From RGIG7213 sp045545665 (GTDB lineage: Bacteria > Bacillota > Clostridia > Oscillospirales > CAG-272), in contig JAZQBL010000039.1 of NCBI GenBank assembly GCA_045545665.1, positions 29,383 through 93,382 on the forward strand: a DNA stretch of 64,000 nucleotides. The letters run 5' to 3'. A program made the translations under genes and the position numbers. Shown here piece after piece: positions 54,659 to 63,400 of the stretch. The notes beneath the pieces were generated by a model. The model was given only the letters and a program-made list of their open reading frames with translations. It was not told where the DNA came from and made no database searches. Numbering within the stretch: position 1 is the first letter of the stretch; every line of letters begins with the position of its first letter.

Positions 54659-56920
54659 ATGAATTTCTTTGACAGGCTGAAGATCATCCCGTCATTGATA
54701 CTTTTATTAACCGTTATCCTCCCCTCTTCCGTAACTGCCTTCGCAGACACAGCGGAGGCAGGGGGCGGAATAACGGTTTTTTTATCAGATGACGGCGAAA
54801 ACATAAACGTAACGTGCAGTGCGGAAAGCGACTCGCAATTTCTCGTTCTGATATCACCCGACGGAGAGCAAAAACCCATTCAAGCCTTGACAAAAGGCGA
54901 CAACTCCATCACTTTAAGATGTGAAAGTGAAAAATATCTTTATTCGAAATACGCGGTATGCACGAAGGAAAACGGCAGCTTTACACCGTCGCACGAGGCG
55001 TATATCACAAATTTTGATACACGGGCAAAGAACACACAAGGTCTTAACGTACCGTTTTCAAAAAAAGGGCTGAACATCCGACTTATGAGCGATGCACAGC
55101 TTTTAGGCGTATCACACACGGTTATTGATACGGCTGTAAACGAGCTTATAACATCTGACACCTCGTCCGCTTATTCCGTTGTAATAGATGGAAAAACATA
55201 TCATTTTGATACCTCATACGTCAACACTCTTGACCACAAAATAAAGGTTTTAGCTGACAGCGATGTAAATATTTATATGCAGCTGGTACTGTCGTCACCT
55301 TCAAAGACCATATCGGAAGCCGGTAAAAAGCTTTATTATTCTTCATCATCCGATGATGCAAAATATTATGCTGTGTCTCTTAAAGATACCGAAGCTTGTG
55401 AAAATTATTATGCCGCTCTCAAATTTTTGGCTTCACGGTATACAGACGAAAGCAGAAAATACGGATTTGTGGGCAACTATATCATCGGTAACACAGTCAA
55501 TTCAAACAGATACGGAAATTACGCAGGCCAAATTTCATTATCCGAATACGTTTCGGATTATTCCACCGTGTTCCGCACATCATACGCCGCCATAAAAAGC
55601 ACGTATTCGAACGCCTTGATCTACACATCAGTGAATAACTGTTTCAATTCCCCATCGCACGGATCGACACCAGACCCGTCTTTGGATTATACCGCTCGTG
55701 ATTTTCTAACCTCATTCAACGAAAATATCTCATCATCGGGAAATCTTATTTGGCATCTGTGTGCCGAGCTTTATAACGTCGATACAGATACTCCCGCTTT
55801 TTGGCAGGAAGATTTGACATCCTCTTACGACACGCCGTACATTACGATGAAAAACGTTGACACACTTACATCCTTCATCAACGACGGTGAATTTTCCTGC
55901 GGTGAGCTGAGCCGACGCCTTACAGTAAGCGCCTGCGCTTTTTCAGCCGATGACAATACTGCCGAAAAGCAAACACAGCAAGCGGCATCATATGCGCTTG
56001 CTTACTGCATAGCGGAAGCAAATAATGAAATCGACGCTTTTATATACTCGTCCCACGTCGATTTGAAAGAAGACGTATGTAAAAACGCAGGTCTTTACAC
56101 ACGGCGCGAGGACACCTTCCAGCTTGCAGACGAACAAAAAGAGATCTATTCGGTATTCAAGTATATTGATACCTCATCAGCACAGAATTATATATCAAAA
56201 TACTCGGAACTTATCGAAAGCTTTTCAAAAGAACAGGGTATAAGCACCGACGTTTCGGAAAAACGCATTATATTCAGTAAAAAAGAATCCAAAGCATCAA
56301 ACAGACGCACCGTTCATTTATTTGACTTTGACAACGGCGTGAACGGTTTTTATCCGTCTGACAACGCATATTCCGTTGCCGCAAAGAATATTGACGGAAA
56401 AGAAAAACACTTATACTGTGTGACTTACAATACGGATATTTGCGAATACAGAGGCATTTGCCGTACGCTTTCGGATATTTCACTTGATGGCTGTGGATAC
56501 GTAAGCTTCGATATAACACCTACAGCACCCGCAGGGGTTGAATACGTTGATGTTATGTGCAGGCTTTGGGGGCGCACAAAAGATGGAAAAAGCACCACCT
56601 TTGAAGGAACTTCGCAGATACCGTCAGAAGGTAAAACGAAGCTGACCTACAACATTTCGGACTTCATCGAGAGTTCCGAAGGTGAAATATACGGGATGAA
56701 GATATGGATAAAACCGTATTCCGACAAAGCCGGCGGAGAGTACGAAATGTGTTTATCTGACATATCATTTCTCAGTTCTTCCCCGTCGCTGTCGTCATTC
56801 TTTATCGTTCTTTTAATAATAATCGTATCCGTCGGATGTGCTGTATTTATACTGTATCTTTTCAAAAGAAAAAGGATGCCCGATGAATATCAAAGCTTTG
56901 AAAGACGAAAATTAAAATAA
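54659..56920 (+). CDS. secreted DUF5722-like protein with C-terminal membrane anchor
   Basis: The 753-residue protein has a signal peptide (SLILLLTVILPSSVTAFA) and one C-terminal membrane helix (about 712-736) followed by a KRKR stop. Residues 120-520 resemble the DUF5722 glycosidase-like barrel: QLVLSS, VGNYIIGNTVNS, LIYTSVNNCF and NLIWHLCAELYN. A beta-sandwich-like domain (560-700) follows. It is probably a surface-bound glycan-acting enzyme, but its substrate is unknown. It starts two bases after tpiA without a good ribosome-binding site, an odd partner for glycolysis. Confidence 0.75.
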   Translation: MNFFDRLKIIPSLILLLTVILPSSVTAFADTAEAGGGITVFLSDDGENINVTCSAESDSQFLVLISPDGEQKPIQALTKGDNSITLRCESEKYLYSKYAVCTKENGSFTPSHEAYITNFDTRAKNTQGLNVPFSKKGLNIRLMSDAQLLGVSHTVIDTAVNELITSDTSSAYSVVIDGKTYHFDTSYVNTLDHKIKVLADSDVNIYMQLVLSSPSKTISEAGKKLYYSSSSDDAKYYAVSLKDTEACENYYAALKFLASRYTDESRKYGFVGNYIIGNTVNSNRYGNYAGQISLSEYVSDYSTVFRTSYAAIKSTYSNALIYTSVNNCFNSPSHGSTPDPSLDYTARDFLTSFNENISSSGNLIWHLCAELYNVDTDTPAFWQEDLTSSYDTPYITMKNVDTLTSFINDGEFSCGELSRRLTVSACAFSADDNTAEKQTQQAASYALAYCIAEANNEIDAFIYSSHVDLKEDVCKNAGLYTRREDTFQLADEQKEIYSVFKYIDTSSAQNYISKYSELIESFSKEQGISTDVSEKRIIFSKKESKASNRRTVHLFDFDNGVNGFYPSDNAYSVAAKNIDGKEKHLYCVTYNTDICEYRGICRTLSDISLDGCGYVSFDITPTAPAGVEYVDVMCRLWGRTKDGKSTTFEGTSQIPSEGKTKLTYNISDFIESSEGEIYGMKIWIKPYSDKAGGEYEMCLSDISFLSSSPSLSSFFIVLLIIIVSVGCAVFILYLFKRKRMPDEYQSFERRKLK

Positions 56921-56924
56921 AAAT

Positions 56925-56965
56925 AATTCCTGACAGATTTTAAGATCTATCAGGAATTTTTTTAT
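56925..56965. terminator. bidirectional terminator between convergent genes
   Basis: ATTCCTGACAGAT pairs with ATCTATCAGGAAT around TTTAAG, followed by TTTTTTTATTT. It ends the pgk-tpiA transcript and also lies at the stop of the minus-strand DUF1874-like gene. Confidence 0.82.
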
Positions 56966-57343
56966 TTATTTCAAACGCGAAATATATTGGCAGTAGACGT
57001 ACACGTTCTGTATCTTTTTAGCTTCTACCCCGTCGTCTGCCTGGATTATCGGCTGTGTTTCAGAGGGGGTTATGTAGAGTTTAAAAACGATAGCATCCTG
57101 ACCGGGGCGCATATTTCTGATGCGCTTATACGTCAAATTACGTTTTGTGACACCGAGATAATCATATATGATGGTTTCAATGTCGTGATTGTTGAAGCAC
57201 TGCAAGATATCTGTTTCATCATGAACTTCCAGAATATGCTTTGCTTCCTCAAACGTTAAATTGTGGCAAGTGAACTCACCTTCATTAAGAACACTCATCG
57301 TGCTGCTGTTATCGAGCAGTAACAACGGTAACGAGTTATTCAT
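56966..57343 (-). CDS. DUF1874 (STIV B116/YddF/AcrIII-1-like) protein, candidate ring nuclease
   Basis: The 125-residue protein (ATG at 57341-57343, AAGGAGG seven bases upstream) matches the DUF1874 pattern from memory: a short beta start (LLLLDNSST), LTFEEAKHILE, the His motif NNHDIETIIYDYLG (H53), MRPGQDAIVFKL, and an aromatic C-terminal strand. In the viral anti-CRISPR AcrIII-1 and host Crn2 the equivalent His acts in cleaving cyclic tetra-adenylate. A longer frame upstream lacks support. The family also includes YddF of ICEBs1. No type III CRISPR genes are in the window, so the role here is open. Confidence 0.7.
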   Translation of the reverse strand: MNNSLPLLLLDNSSTMSVLNEGEFTCHNLTFEEAKHILEVHDETDILQCFNNHDIETIIYDYLGVTKRNLTYKRIRNMRPGQDAIVFKLYITPSETQPIIQADDGVEAKKIQNVYVYCQYISRLK

Positions 57344-57385
57344 AGTACAAACCTCCTTGTTTTGTGTTTTTGTTTTACTGATTAT

Positions 57386-57414
57386 ATTATACACAAAGTT
57401 TTGCAAGTTGTCAA
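57386..57414 (-). promoter_or_regulatory. consensus promoter of the DUF1874-like gene
   Basis: TTGACA and TATAAT match the sigma-A consensus at all positions with a 17-bp spacer, 43 bases before the ATG. The small gene is therefore probably strongly expressed. The rest of the gap to 57491 shows nothing more. Confidence 0.85.
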
Positions 57415-57491
57415 TACTTTTCTTTCATTTTTTTCGATTTTTTCTGAAAAAGACGTCGAATTTTGAATATTTACAGTTTCATATATTCACA

Positions 57492-57908
57492 CTATAAATT
57501 TTTCTCCATCCAAACGTGCATTACCCCTTGTACTTTATCGGGCTTTGTCTTTTGTGAATATCCGCACGAAGCATAAAATCCAGCGGCTTCAAGCTGTGAA
57601 TGAAGTAACAGCTGAGTGCCGCCGTTTTCCTTCACGTGCTTTTCGGCAGAATTGAGAAGCATTTTTCCAAGGCCTTGTTTTCTGTACTGCTTCAGCACGG
57701 CAAGACGTCCCAAAACATACTCACCGTTTTCGTTTGTAAAAACACGCAAGACGCCTATTGCATTTCCCTCTTTGTCTTTTAAAACAAAATGAGTTGCGAT
57801 TTCGTCAACTTCATCAGGAACATCAACAAGTCCCTGTTCATCCGTAAATACTGTTTTTCTTACGTGCATTTCGCACTCTGTAAGGGTTGAATTTATTTCT
57901 ATTTTCAT
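57492..57908 (-). CDS. GNAT-family N-acetyltransferase
   Basis: The 138-residue enzyme has VRKTVFTDEQGL, VLGRLAVLKQYRKQGLGKMLL (acetyl-CoA loop, R/QxxGxG) and AAGFYASCGY. This is the ElaA-like GNAT pattern. The acceptor is unknown. It has its own upstream region and probably forms a single-gene unit. Confidence 0.92.
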   Translation of the reverse strand: MKIEINSTLTECEMHVRKTVFTDEQGLVDVPDEVDEIATHFVLKDKEGNAIGVLRVFTNENGEYVLGRLAVLKQYRKQGLGKMLLNSAEKHVKENGGTQLLLHSQLEAAGFYASCGYSQKTKPDKVQGVMHVWMEKNL

Positions 57909-57991
57909 TACTGTAACCTTTCTTGTTTCTTTTATTCTACAAAAACATCGTGAATTACGCTTTAACTGCTGTTAAACATTTTCAAATATAA

Positions 57992-58020
57992 TTGACATAC
58001 TGAAATTTAAGTGATATAAT
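57992..58020 (+). promoter_or_regulatory. promoter of the flavin-reductase/rubredoxin gene
   Basis: TTGACA and TATAAT, both exact, are 17 bp apart with an extended -10. AAAGGAGA precedes the ATG. The divergent GNAT promoter could not be placed in the same 193-base gap. Confidence 0.85.
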
Positions 58021-58101
58021 TTAATAAGAAATATTTTTTATGCATTATTTTTGCTTCGTACGGCAAAAATCATATCGTAAATATGACAAAGGAGAATTTC
58101 A

Positions 58102-58716
58102 ATGGCTAATTCAAATGATATATCACGTGCAATGTTTTGCATAGGCTACGGGCTTTATGCTCTCACAGTGAATGACGGTAAAAAGGATAATGCACTTATC
58201 GTAAACACGGTAACACAGCTCACAAGTACACCGAACCGTGTAGCGGTTGCGGTAAACAAGCAGAATTATTCACACGACGTTATGTGCGACACGGGAATTA
58301 TGAATATCAACTGTCTGTCTGAAGATACACCCTTTTCCGTTTTCGAACAGTTCGGTTTTCAAAGCGGACGAAACACGGATAAATTCGCAGGTGAACAGCT
58401 CGAATATTCTCCGAACGGTCTTGTGATACTGCCCAAATACAGCAACGCGTATATTTCCCTTCAGACAGATCAATACATTGACGTTGATACTCACGGTCTG
58501 TTTATCTGTAAAGTCACAGATGCAAAGATAATCCGTGACACACCCACGATGACGTACACGTATTATCAGAAGAATGTAAAGCCGAAACCCGAAAAGAAAG
58601 AAACGAAGGGTTATGTGTGCAAGATCTGCGGATACGTTTACAACGGCGATCCGTTGCCTGACGATTTTGTTTGTCCGATCTGTAAGCACGGCGCAGTTGA
58701 TTTTGAAAAATTATAA
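58102..58716 (+). CDS. hrb: flavin reductase-like domain fused to rubredoxin (Hrb type)
   Basis: The 204-residue protein has an FMN-binding flavoredoxin-like domain (1-150: ISRAMFCIGYGLYALTV, NTVTQLTSTPNRVAVA) and a C-terminal rubredoxin with CKICGYVYNGD and CPICKHG. The rubredoxin loop is shortened, as in the high-molecular-weight rubredoxin of Moorella. Hrb passes electrons from NAD(P)H to flavodiiron proteins that remove O2 or NO; the partner is not in the window. Confidence 0.92.
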   Translation: MANSNDISRAMFCIGYGLYALTVNDGKKDNALIVNTVTQLTSTPNRVAVAVNKQNYSHDVMCDTGIMNINCLSEDTPFSVFEQFGFQSGRNTDKFAGEQLEYSPNGLVILPKYSNAYISLQTDQYIDVDTHGLFICKVTDAKIIRDTPTMTYTYYQKNVKPKPEKKETKGYVCKICGYVYNGDPLPDDFVCPICKHGAVDFEKL

Positions 58717-58720
58717 ATAA

Positions 58721-58765
58721 AAAAGCTTTCGCAACTTACATAAGCAGTAACTTGCGAAAGCTTTT
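58721..58765 (+). terminator. terminator after the rubredoxin gene
   Basis: AAAAGCTTTCGCAA (58721-58734) pairs perfectly with TTGCGAAAGCTTTT (58752-58765), with T residues after. Confidence 0.85.
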
Positions 58766-58800
58766 TAAATGTATATTTTGTAACATTTGATTCGAAAACC

Positions 58801-58945
58801 TTGCTTTTTTTCATTTTATTGATATAATTATTATGTACCGTGTACCGACAGTTCGTTTGTACCATCCTGTCGTAAAACAAAACCAGGGCTTTCGATCGGT
58901 GTCCTGTTTTGCAGGGTACCGTATTTTATTTTTCTCAGGTAGCAT
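58801..58945 (+). promoter_or_regulatory. promoter and structured leader, candidate preQ1-type riboswitch
   Basis: TTGCTT and TATAAT (58801-58828) are 16 bp apart with an extended -10, leaving a leader of about 110 bases. CGACAG (58846-58851) pairs with CTGTCG (58867-58872), and AAAACCAGG from about 58879 pairs with CCTGTTTT at 58903-58910. A ribosome-binding site (CAGGT) lies before the ATG. The downstream gene belongs to the queuosine-precursor transporters, which are often preQ1-regulated. I cannot match it to a known preQ1 class. Confidence 0.4.
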
Positions 58946-59698
58946 ATGAAAACAGAATTATTAGATAAAATAAAAAAAGAAAAAGAAGAAACTGCAATTC
59001 TTTTAAGAAGCATACCGTCAACTGTTGTGACGCTTTTCGTTGTAAGTGTCATATGTATGAATCTTCTTGCAAACAAAACTCTTTATCAAAGCGAACACAT
59101 AGCTCTCGACGGCGGGATTCTTATATCCTGGCTTTCATTTATGTGCATGGATGTCATAACAAAGTATTTCGGCGCAAAGGCTTCAAACAAGATAGCTGTT
59201 CTTGCATCGGCAATTAATCTGCTGACGTGTCTTATATTTTTTCTGGCAAGTATCATACCGTCAAACGCTGCTGATTATGAGGTACTCGACGGTCTGCTTG
59301 GCGGCACCTGGTTTATTTTGCTCGGCAGCACCGTTGCGTTCTTATCTTCAGCCGTCATCAATAATTTTTTAAACCGTACCATCGGCAAAGCATTTACACA
59401 TTCTCCCGACGGAAAGCTCGCTTTTGCAACGCAGACGTACGTATCGACTTTCATCGGTCAGTTTATGGATAATTTCATTTTTTCCGTTATCGTTTTCGTC
59501 TTCTTTGCACCGAGATTTTGGGACGGCTTCCACTGGACAGTCATACAATGCGCCACGTGTGCGCTGACGGGAGCTGTCGCCGAGCTTATAATGGAGATCA
59601 TTTTCTCTCCGTTCGGATATAAAATATTCACCGAATGGAAAAAACACTCCGTCGGAAAAGAATATCTCGAATATATGGGAAAGGAAACAACTAAATGA
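58946..59698 (+). CDS. queuosine precursor transporter (VUT/DUF165 family)
   Basis: The 250-residue protein has about six membrane helices. It shows the family motifs GGILISWLSFMCMDVITKYFG, NFLNRTIGKAF and STFIGQFMDNFIF, with the acidic and aromatic residues typical of YhhQ-like transporters. It would import preQ0 or preQ1 for tRNA modification. No queuosine biosynthesis genes lie nearby. It overlaps the SDR gene by ATGA. Confidence 0.88.
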   Translation: MKTELLDKIKKEKEETAILLRSIPSTVVTLFVVSVICMNLLANKTLYQSEHIALDGGILISWLSFMCMDVITKYFGAKASNKIAVLASAINLLTCLIFFLASIIPSNAADYEVLDGLLGGTWFILLGSTVAFLSSAVINNFLNRTIGKAFTHSPDGKLAFATQTYVSTFIGQFMDNFIFSVIVFVFFAPRFWDGFHWTVIQCATCALTGAVAELIMEIIFSPFGYKIFTEWKKHSVGKEYLEYMGKETTK

Positions 59699-60351
59699 AA
59701 GTTTTAATAACGGGAACATCTCAAGGCATCGGCAAAGCGATTGCAGAAATATTTTTAAAAAATTCTCACTCAGTCATAGGTTTTGACAGGCAAAACGCAA
59801 CTATCAACAATAGTAATTACACTCACTTTACAGTCGATATACGCGATTATGACAAGCTTCCCGACGTTTCCGACGTCGATATTCTCATAAATAATGCAGG
59901 AACGCAAAATGAAAACGACATTTCGACAAATCTGCAAGCTCTTATACACGTAACTGAAAAATACGGCATAAGACAGGGCATACGTTCTGTTTTGAATATC
60001 GGTTCGGCAAGCGGTCATACAGGCTCAGAATTCCCCGAATACTGTGCAAGCAAGGGTGGTGTTCTCGCATACACAAAAAACGTTGCTATGCGTATTGCGC
60101 CTTTCGGTGCTACGTGCAACAGTCTTGATCCCGGCGGTGTTCTGACACCGCTGAACGAATGTGTTATAAACGACAGCGAGCTATGGGAAAAAATCATGGA
60201 CGAAACACCGCTCAGACGGTGGGCAAGTGTCGAGGAGATCGCCGAGTGGGCGTATTTTCTCTCGGTAACAAATACGTTTTGTACCGGTCAATGCATTGTC
60301 GTTGACGGCGGTGAATCAATAAACCGCAAGTTCATCTGGAAAGATCAATAA
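59695..60351 (+). CDS. short-chain dehydrogenase/reductase
   Basis: The 218-residue Rossmann enzyme has TGTSQGIGKAIAE (cofactor loop), INNAGTQ, the catalytic Ser/Tyr/Lys in IGSASG and YCASKGG, and LDPGGVLTPLNE. It is a classical SDR with unknown substrate. Translation is coupled to the transporter gene. Confidence 0.93.
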   Translation: MKVLITGTSQGIGKAIAEIFLKNSHSVIGFDRQNATINNSNYTHFTVDIRDYDKLPDVSDVDILINNAGTQNENDISTNLQALIHVTEKYGIRQGIRSVLNIGSASGHTGSEFPEYCASKGGVLAYTKNVAMRIAPFGATCNSLDPGGVLTPLNECVINDSELWEKIMDETPLRRWASVEEIAEWAYFLSVTNTFCTGQCIVVDGGESINRKFIWKDQ

Positions 60352-60360
60352 AATCAACTA

Positions 60361-60389
60361 AAAAAAAGCAGAAAGTTTCTGCTTTTTTT
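60361..60389 (+). terminator. terminator after the SDR gene
   Basis: AGCAGAAA and TTTCTGCT form a hairpin with A-run before and T-run after, so it can work in both directions. Confidence 0.75.
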
Positions 60390-60394
60390 ATTAC

Positions 60395-60421
60395 AAAAGG
60401 GAGTCGAATCGACTCCCTTTT
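60395..60421 (-). terminator. terminator of the large surface-protein gene
   Basis: AAAAGGGAGTCGA and TCGACTCCCTTTT form a perfect inverted repeat 23 bases past the stop of the minus-strand gene. The A-run on the plus strand gives a T-run on the minus transcript. Confidence 0.7.
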
Positions 60422-60444
60422 GCGTTATAAATTCATTTCAAGAA

Positions 60445-63400
60445 TTATTTCTTGCCGAATATGCCGCCGAACCATTTATCAAACCAGCCGCCGAACCATT
60501 TATCAAACCAGCCGCTTGAGGAAGATCCGCCTGTTGAACTGTTGGAAGTTACCTCGACTGTTTCTGTAACAGGTTCGCTGCATTCACCGTCAGCATTATA
60601 CGCTATAACTTCTATAGGAAGCTCACCTGCTTCGGTTGCATTCACTGTGTAAGTCCACGTGCGCTGTTTTGTGAACAGTCTTCTTCTGTACTTCGTAACC
60701 TCTTCACCGTTTACCGTTATATAATCAACATCGCTGCTTGTCTTAACCGTTACAGTTACAGTCTTTCCTTCCTTAACAGAAGATTTTGAAACTGATACGT
60801 TGAATGTGTCGGGTTCAAATGCGGGTACTTCTACCGTTGCAAATGAAGCGAGTGCCAATTCAACTGTAGCTGCGTCAATATATATACCGTTTGTTTTGGG
60901 CGTTTCAGCTTCTACCTTAGGAGGCTCGGACTTATACGTACGCTTGATGTTTGTGATAGAAAGTATCGTATTAGTATCTTTTACACCGTCACCTGCGTTC
61001 ATAATAACGATTGCCTGCTTGCCTGCAAGAGCTGTAATATCGTAATAAAGCTCAGTTGCGCTCTTGATATCCTTAGCGTTGAATACTTCGGTAAATACGT
61101 AATTATCGCCATTCTTTTCAACGCCGTAGATATTGATCTTCGTTGCACCCTTTACAGCCTTCAAACCGATCTGTACAGATGCAAGTTCTGCTTTATTATC
61201 AATCTTAAATGCAATTGCCTGGCCTTCTGCGAGGTACGTTTCGTTGTTAGGACCGTAGTTGACATAGTCCTTGATTGCAGGAGCTACATTTTCTTTTCTC
61301 TCGTATTCATATCTGCCTGCAAAGTAGAGGTAGTTGACCCACTGCTGTGTACCTGCAGGTTTTCCGCCGGCATAATTGTTGTCACTGTCTGCATTTGCTA
61401 TTGTAGGACAACCGTCAATGAACATAGAACCTGCAAGAGCTGATCCGTCTTTATTGACAGAAGATTCTATCGTTCCTGCTGCGATTATTATATCACGAAG
61501 CTCTGTATATTCGGGCCATGCTTCATTGTCATCCTTATAAGCATTTTCTATCGTCTGATTGTTATCGTCAGTAACACCGTCGTAGATTCCTGCAGGATCG
61601 TAAATTCTTACAGCATCGAAGTAGAAATCATAACCGTCAGCCTTCGTCTTATCAATGTAGGAAATGTGAGATACAAGGACTGTAACTTCATACGTACCGT
61701 ATTTAAGATCATCAACCTTTATTACAGGGATCTGATAAAGTGCATCAGTGCTATCTTTATCAACCACCCATTCCCACTTTTTGGTCTCTTCATTCTGTTC
61801 ATATGAATAACCGTAGTAAGTATCAACGAGGAAGTTGCGGTTTACTTTTTTGCCGTCTTTATCTACGACATCGACACCGTTTACTTGAACAACTATAGCA
61901 CCTGTCGTGTTGCTTGTAAGGCTTATGATATCAAAACCTGTACCCTTGAACGTAAACTTAGCTTCACCGAAGAAATTGCCATTTACGTTTATCTTCTTGG
62001 CTGTACCAAGTGAATACGTTGCACAGTTTTCATACGCTGAATCGAAACCGTATACGTTATCAGCATCGTTTCCGATCGCCTGGATAGCAGAACCGGGACG
62101 GTCCTGATCCTGCTTAGCGTCAACAGACGCACCTACATCTACCCATTCGTACGGTTTGTATGCTTCAGGGAATTTTCCATCTTTTTTAAGGTCAGAGAAG
62201 GAAACTTTTATCGGTTTTTCCTTATTAATATCGTTTTCAGCATATTCAGTTGCATATGATTCAAATGATACAAAGCTTTCTTCGTAATAGATGTTTGCTG
62301 CGGGGATTACTGTGAGTGTTTCGTACGCATATTTCTGGAACATGATTTCACCTGATTTACGTTCAACTGCGTACGTGAAGACGTCAACGTCGTACATTTC
62401 CATTGTCTTCTTGGGGGTATAAGTTATGTTCGTATCACTCGTTATTGCAGCTGTGCCGAACTTGCCGTCAGTTGATTTAACATTGGTGATCGTACCGTCA
62501 GCACCCTTGTTATAGAATGCTTCACCAAGTTCGTCGGAATAGTTGCCGTTTACAGCACTCTTTGCCAAAGCAACGACCTTGTCGTAATGAGCCTTGTTGT
62601 CTGCAACAACGTTTATATCTACGGGCAAGCCGTAGTCGATAACAACGGATTCTCCGCCGCGGATCTCATCAGAAAGAACAACCGCAAACCAAACGACTGT
62701 GTTAGCGTAGCTGTATTCGCTGTTATCTTCTTCAAGTTCATTTGATGAAGTGATACCGCCGGAGCTGAACTGCGTTACGTACGTTGTTTCCTTATTAACC
62801 GCACTTCCCTTTGTGATATTCCAGCTTCCTGTACCGTTCTGTTTGGAGGTTACAGAATACCTAGCCGAAGAATCGTAAAGAGCAAATCCGGAAGGAAGAA
62901 GTGATGAAGGATTTACAACGGCGGTTTCATCATTATCATACTTATCATAAGCCGTTCTGTCCTTTACTTTGTAAGCAAGGTCGAACGCAACGGGTTTTCC
63001 GCCTACAGCTGTTATCGGGTTACCGTTTTCATCAACGAGATAGAAGCCGTAGCTTACCTGGAATCCACCCCAAGGAAGCGTAGGTGTTGCAACCTGCTCG
63101 GATGCAGGATTGCCTTCAACGTCGATGTAAGTAAGCTTTGCACCGTAGCCTGCATCGGTATCCTTGTTAGTCGGATACGTACCGTTTTCTCGTTGTGTAA
63201 GAGTAATATCAAAGCTCAATACAAGTTTGTTTTCGGGAATAAAGCCGACGTTCCATGTGAACTTTTCTGTAGACATATCATAAGTAAACGTGGAAGCGTT
63301 TATCTTATTATCCGAAATGATATTACTAATATCGGTAAGCTTGCTACTTTTAGCTGTCGAACCGTCTTCGCTAAATGTAACCTCTTCAATAACTTTACCG

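Noticed and set aside
56966..57908. Prophage or ICE fragment around the DUF1874-like gene
   Set aside because: No integrase, structural or mobilisation genes nearby and ordinary neighbours.
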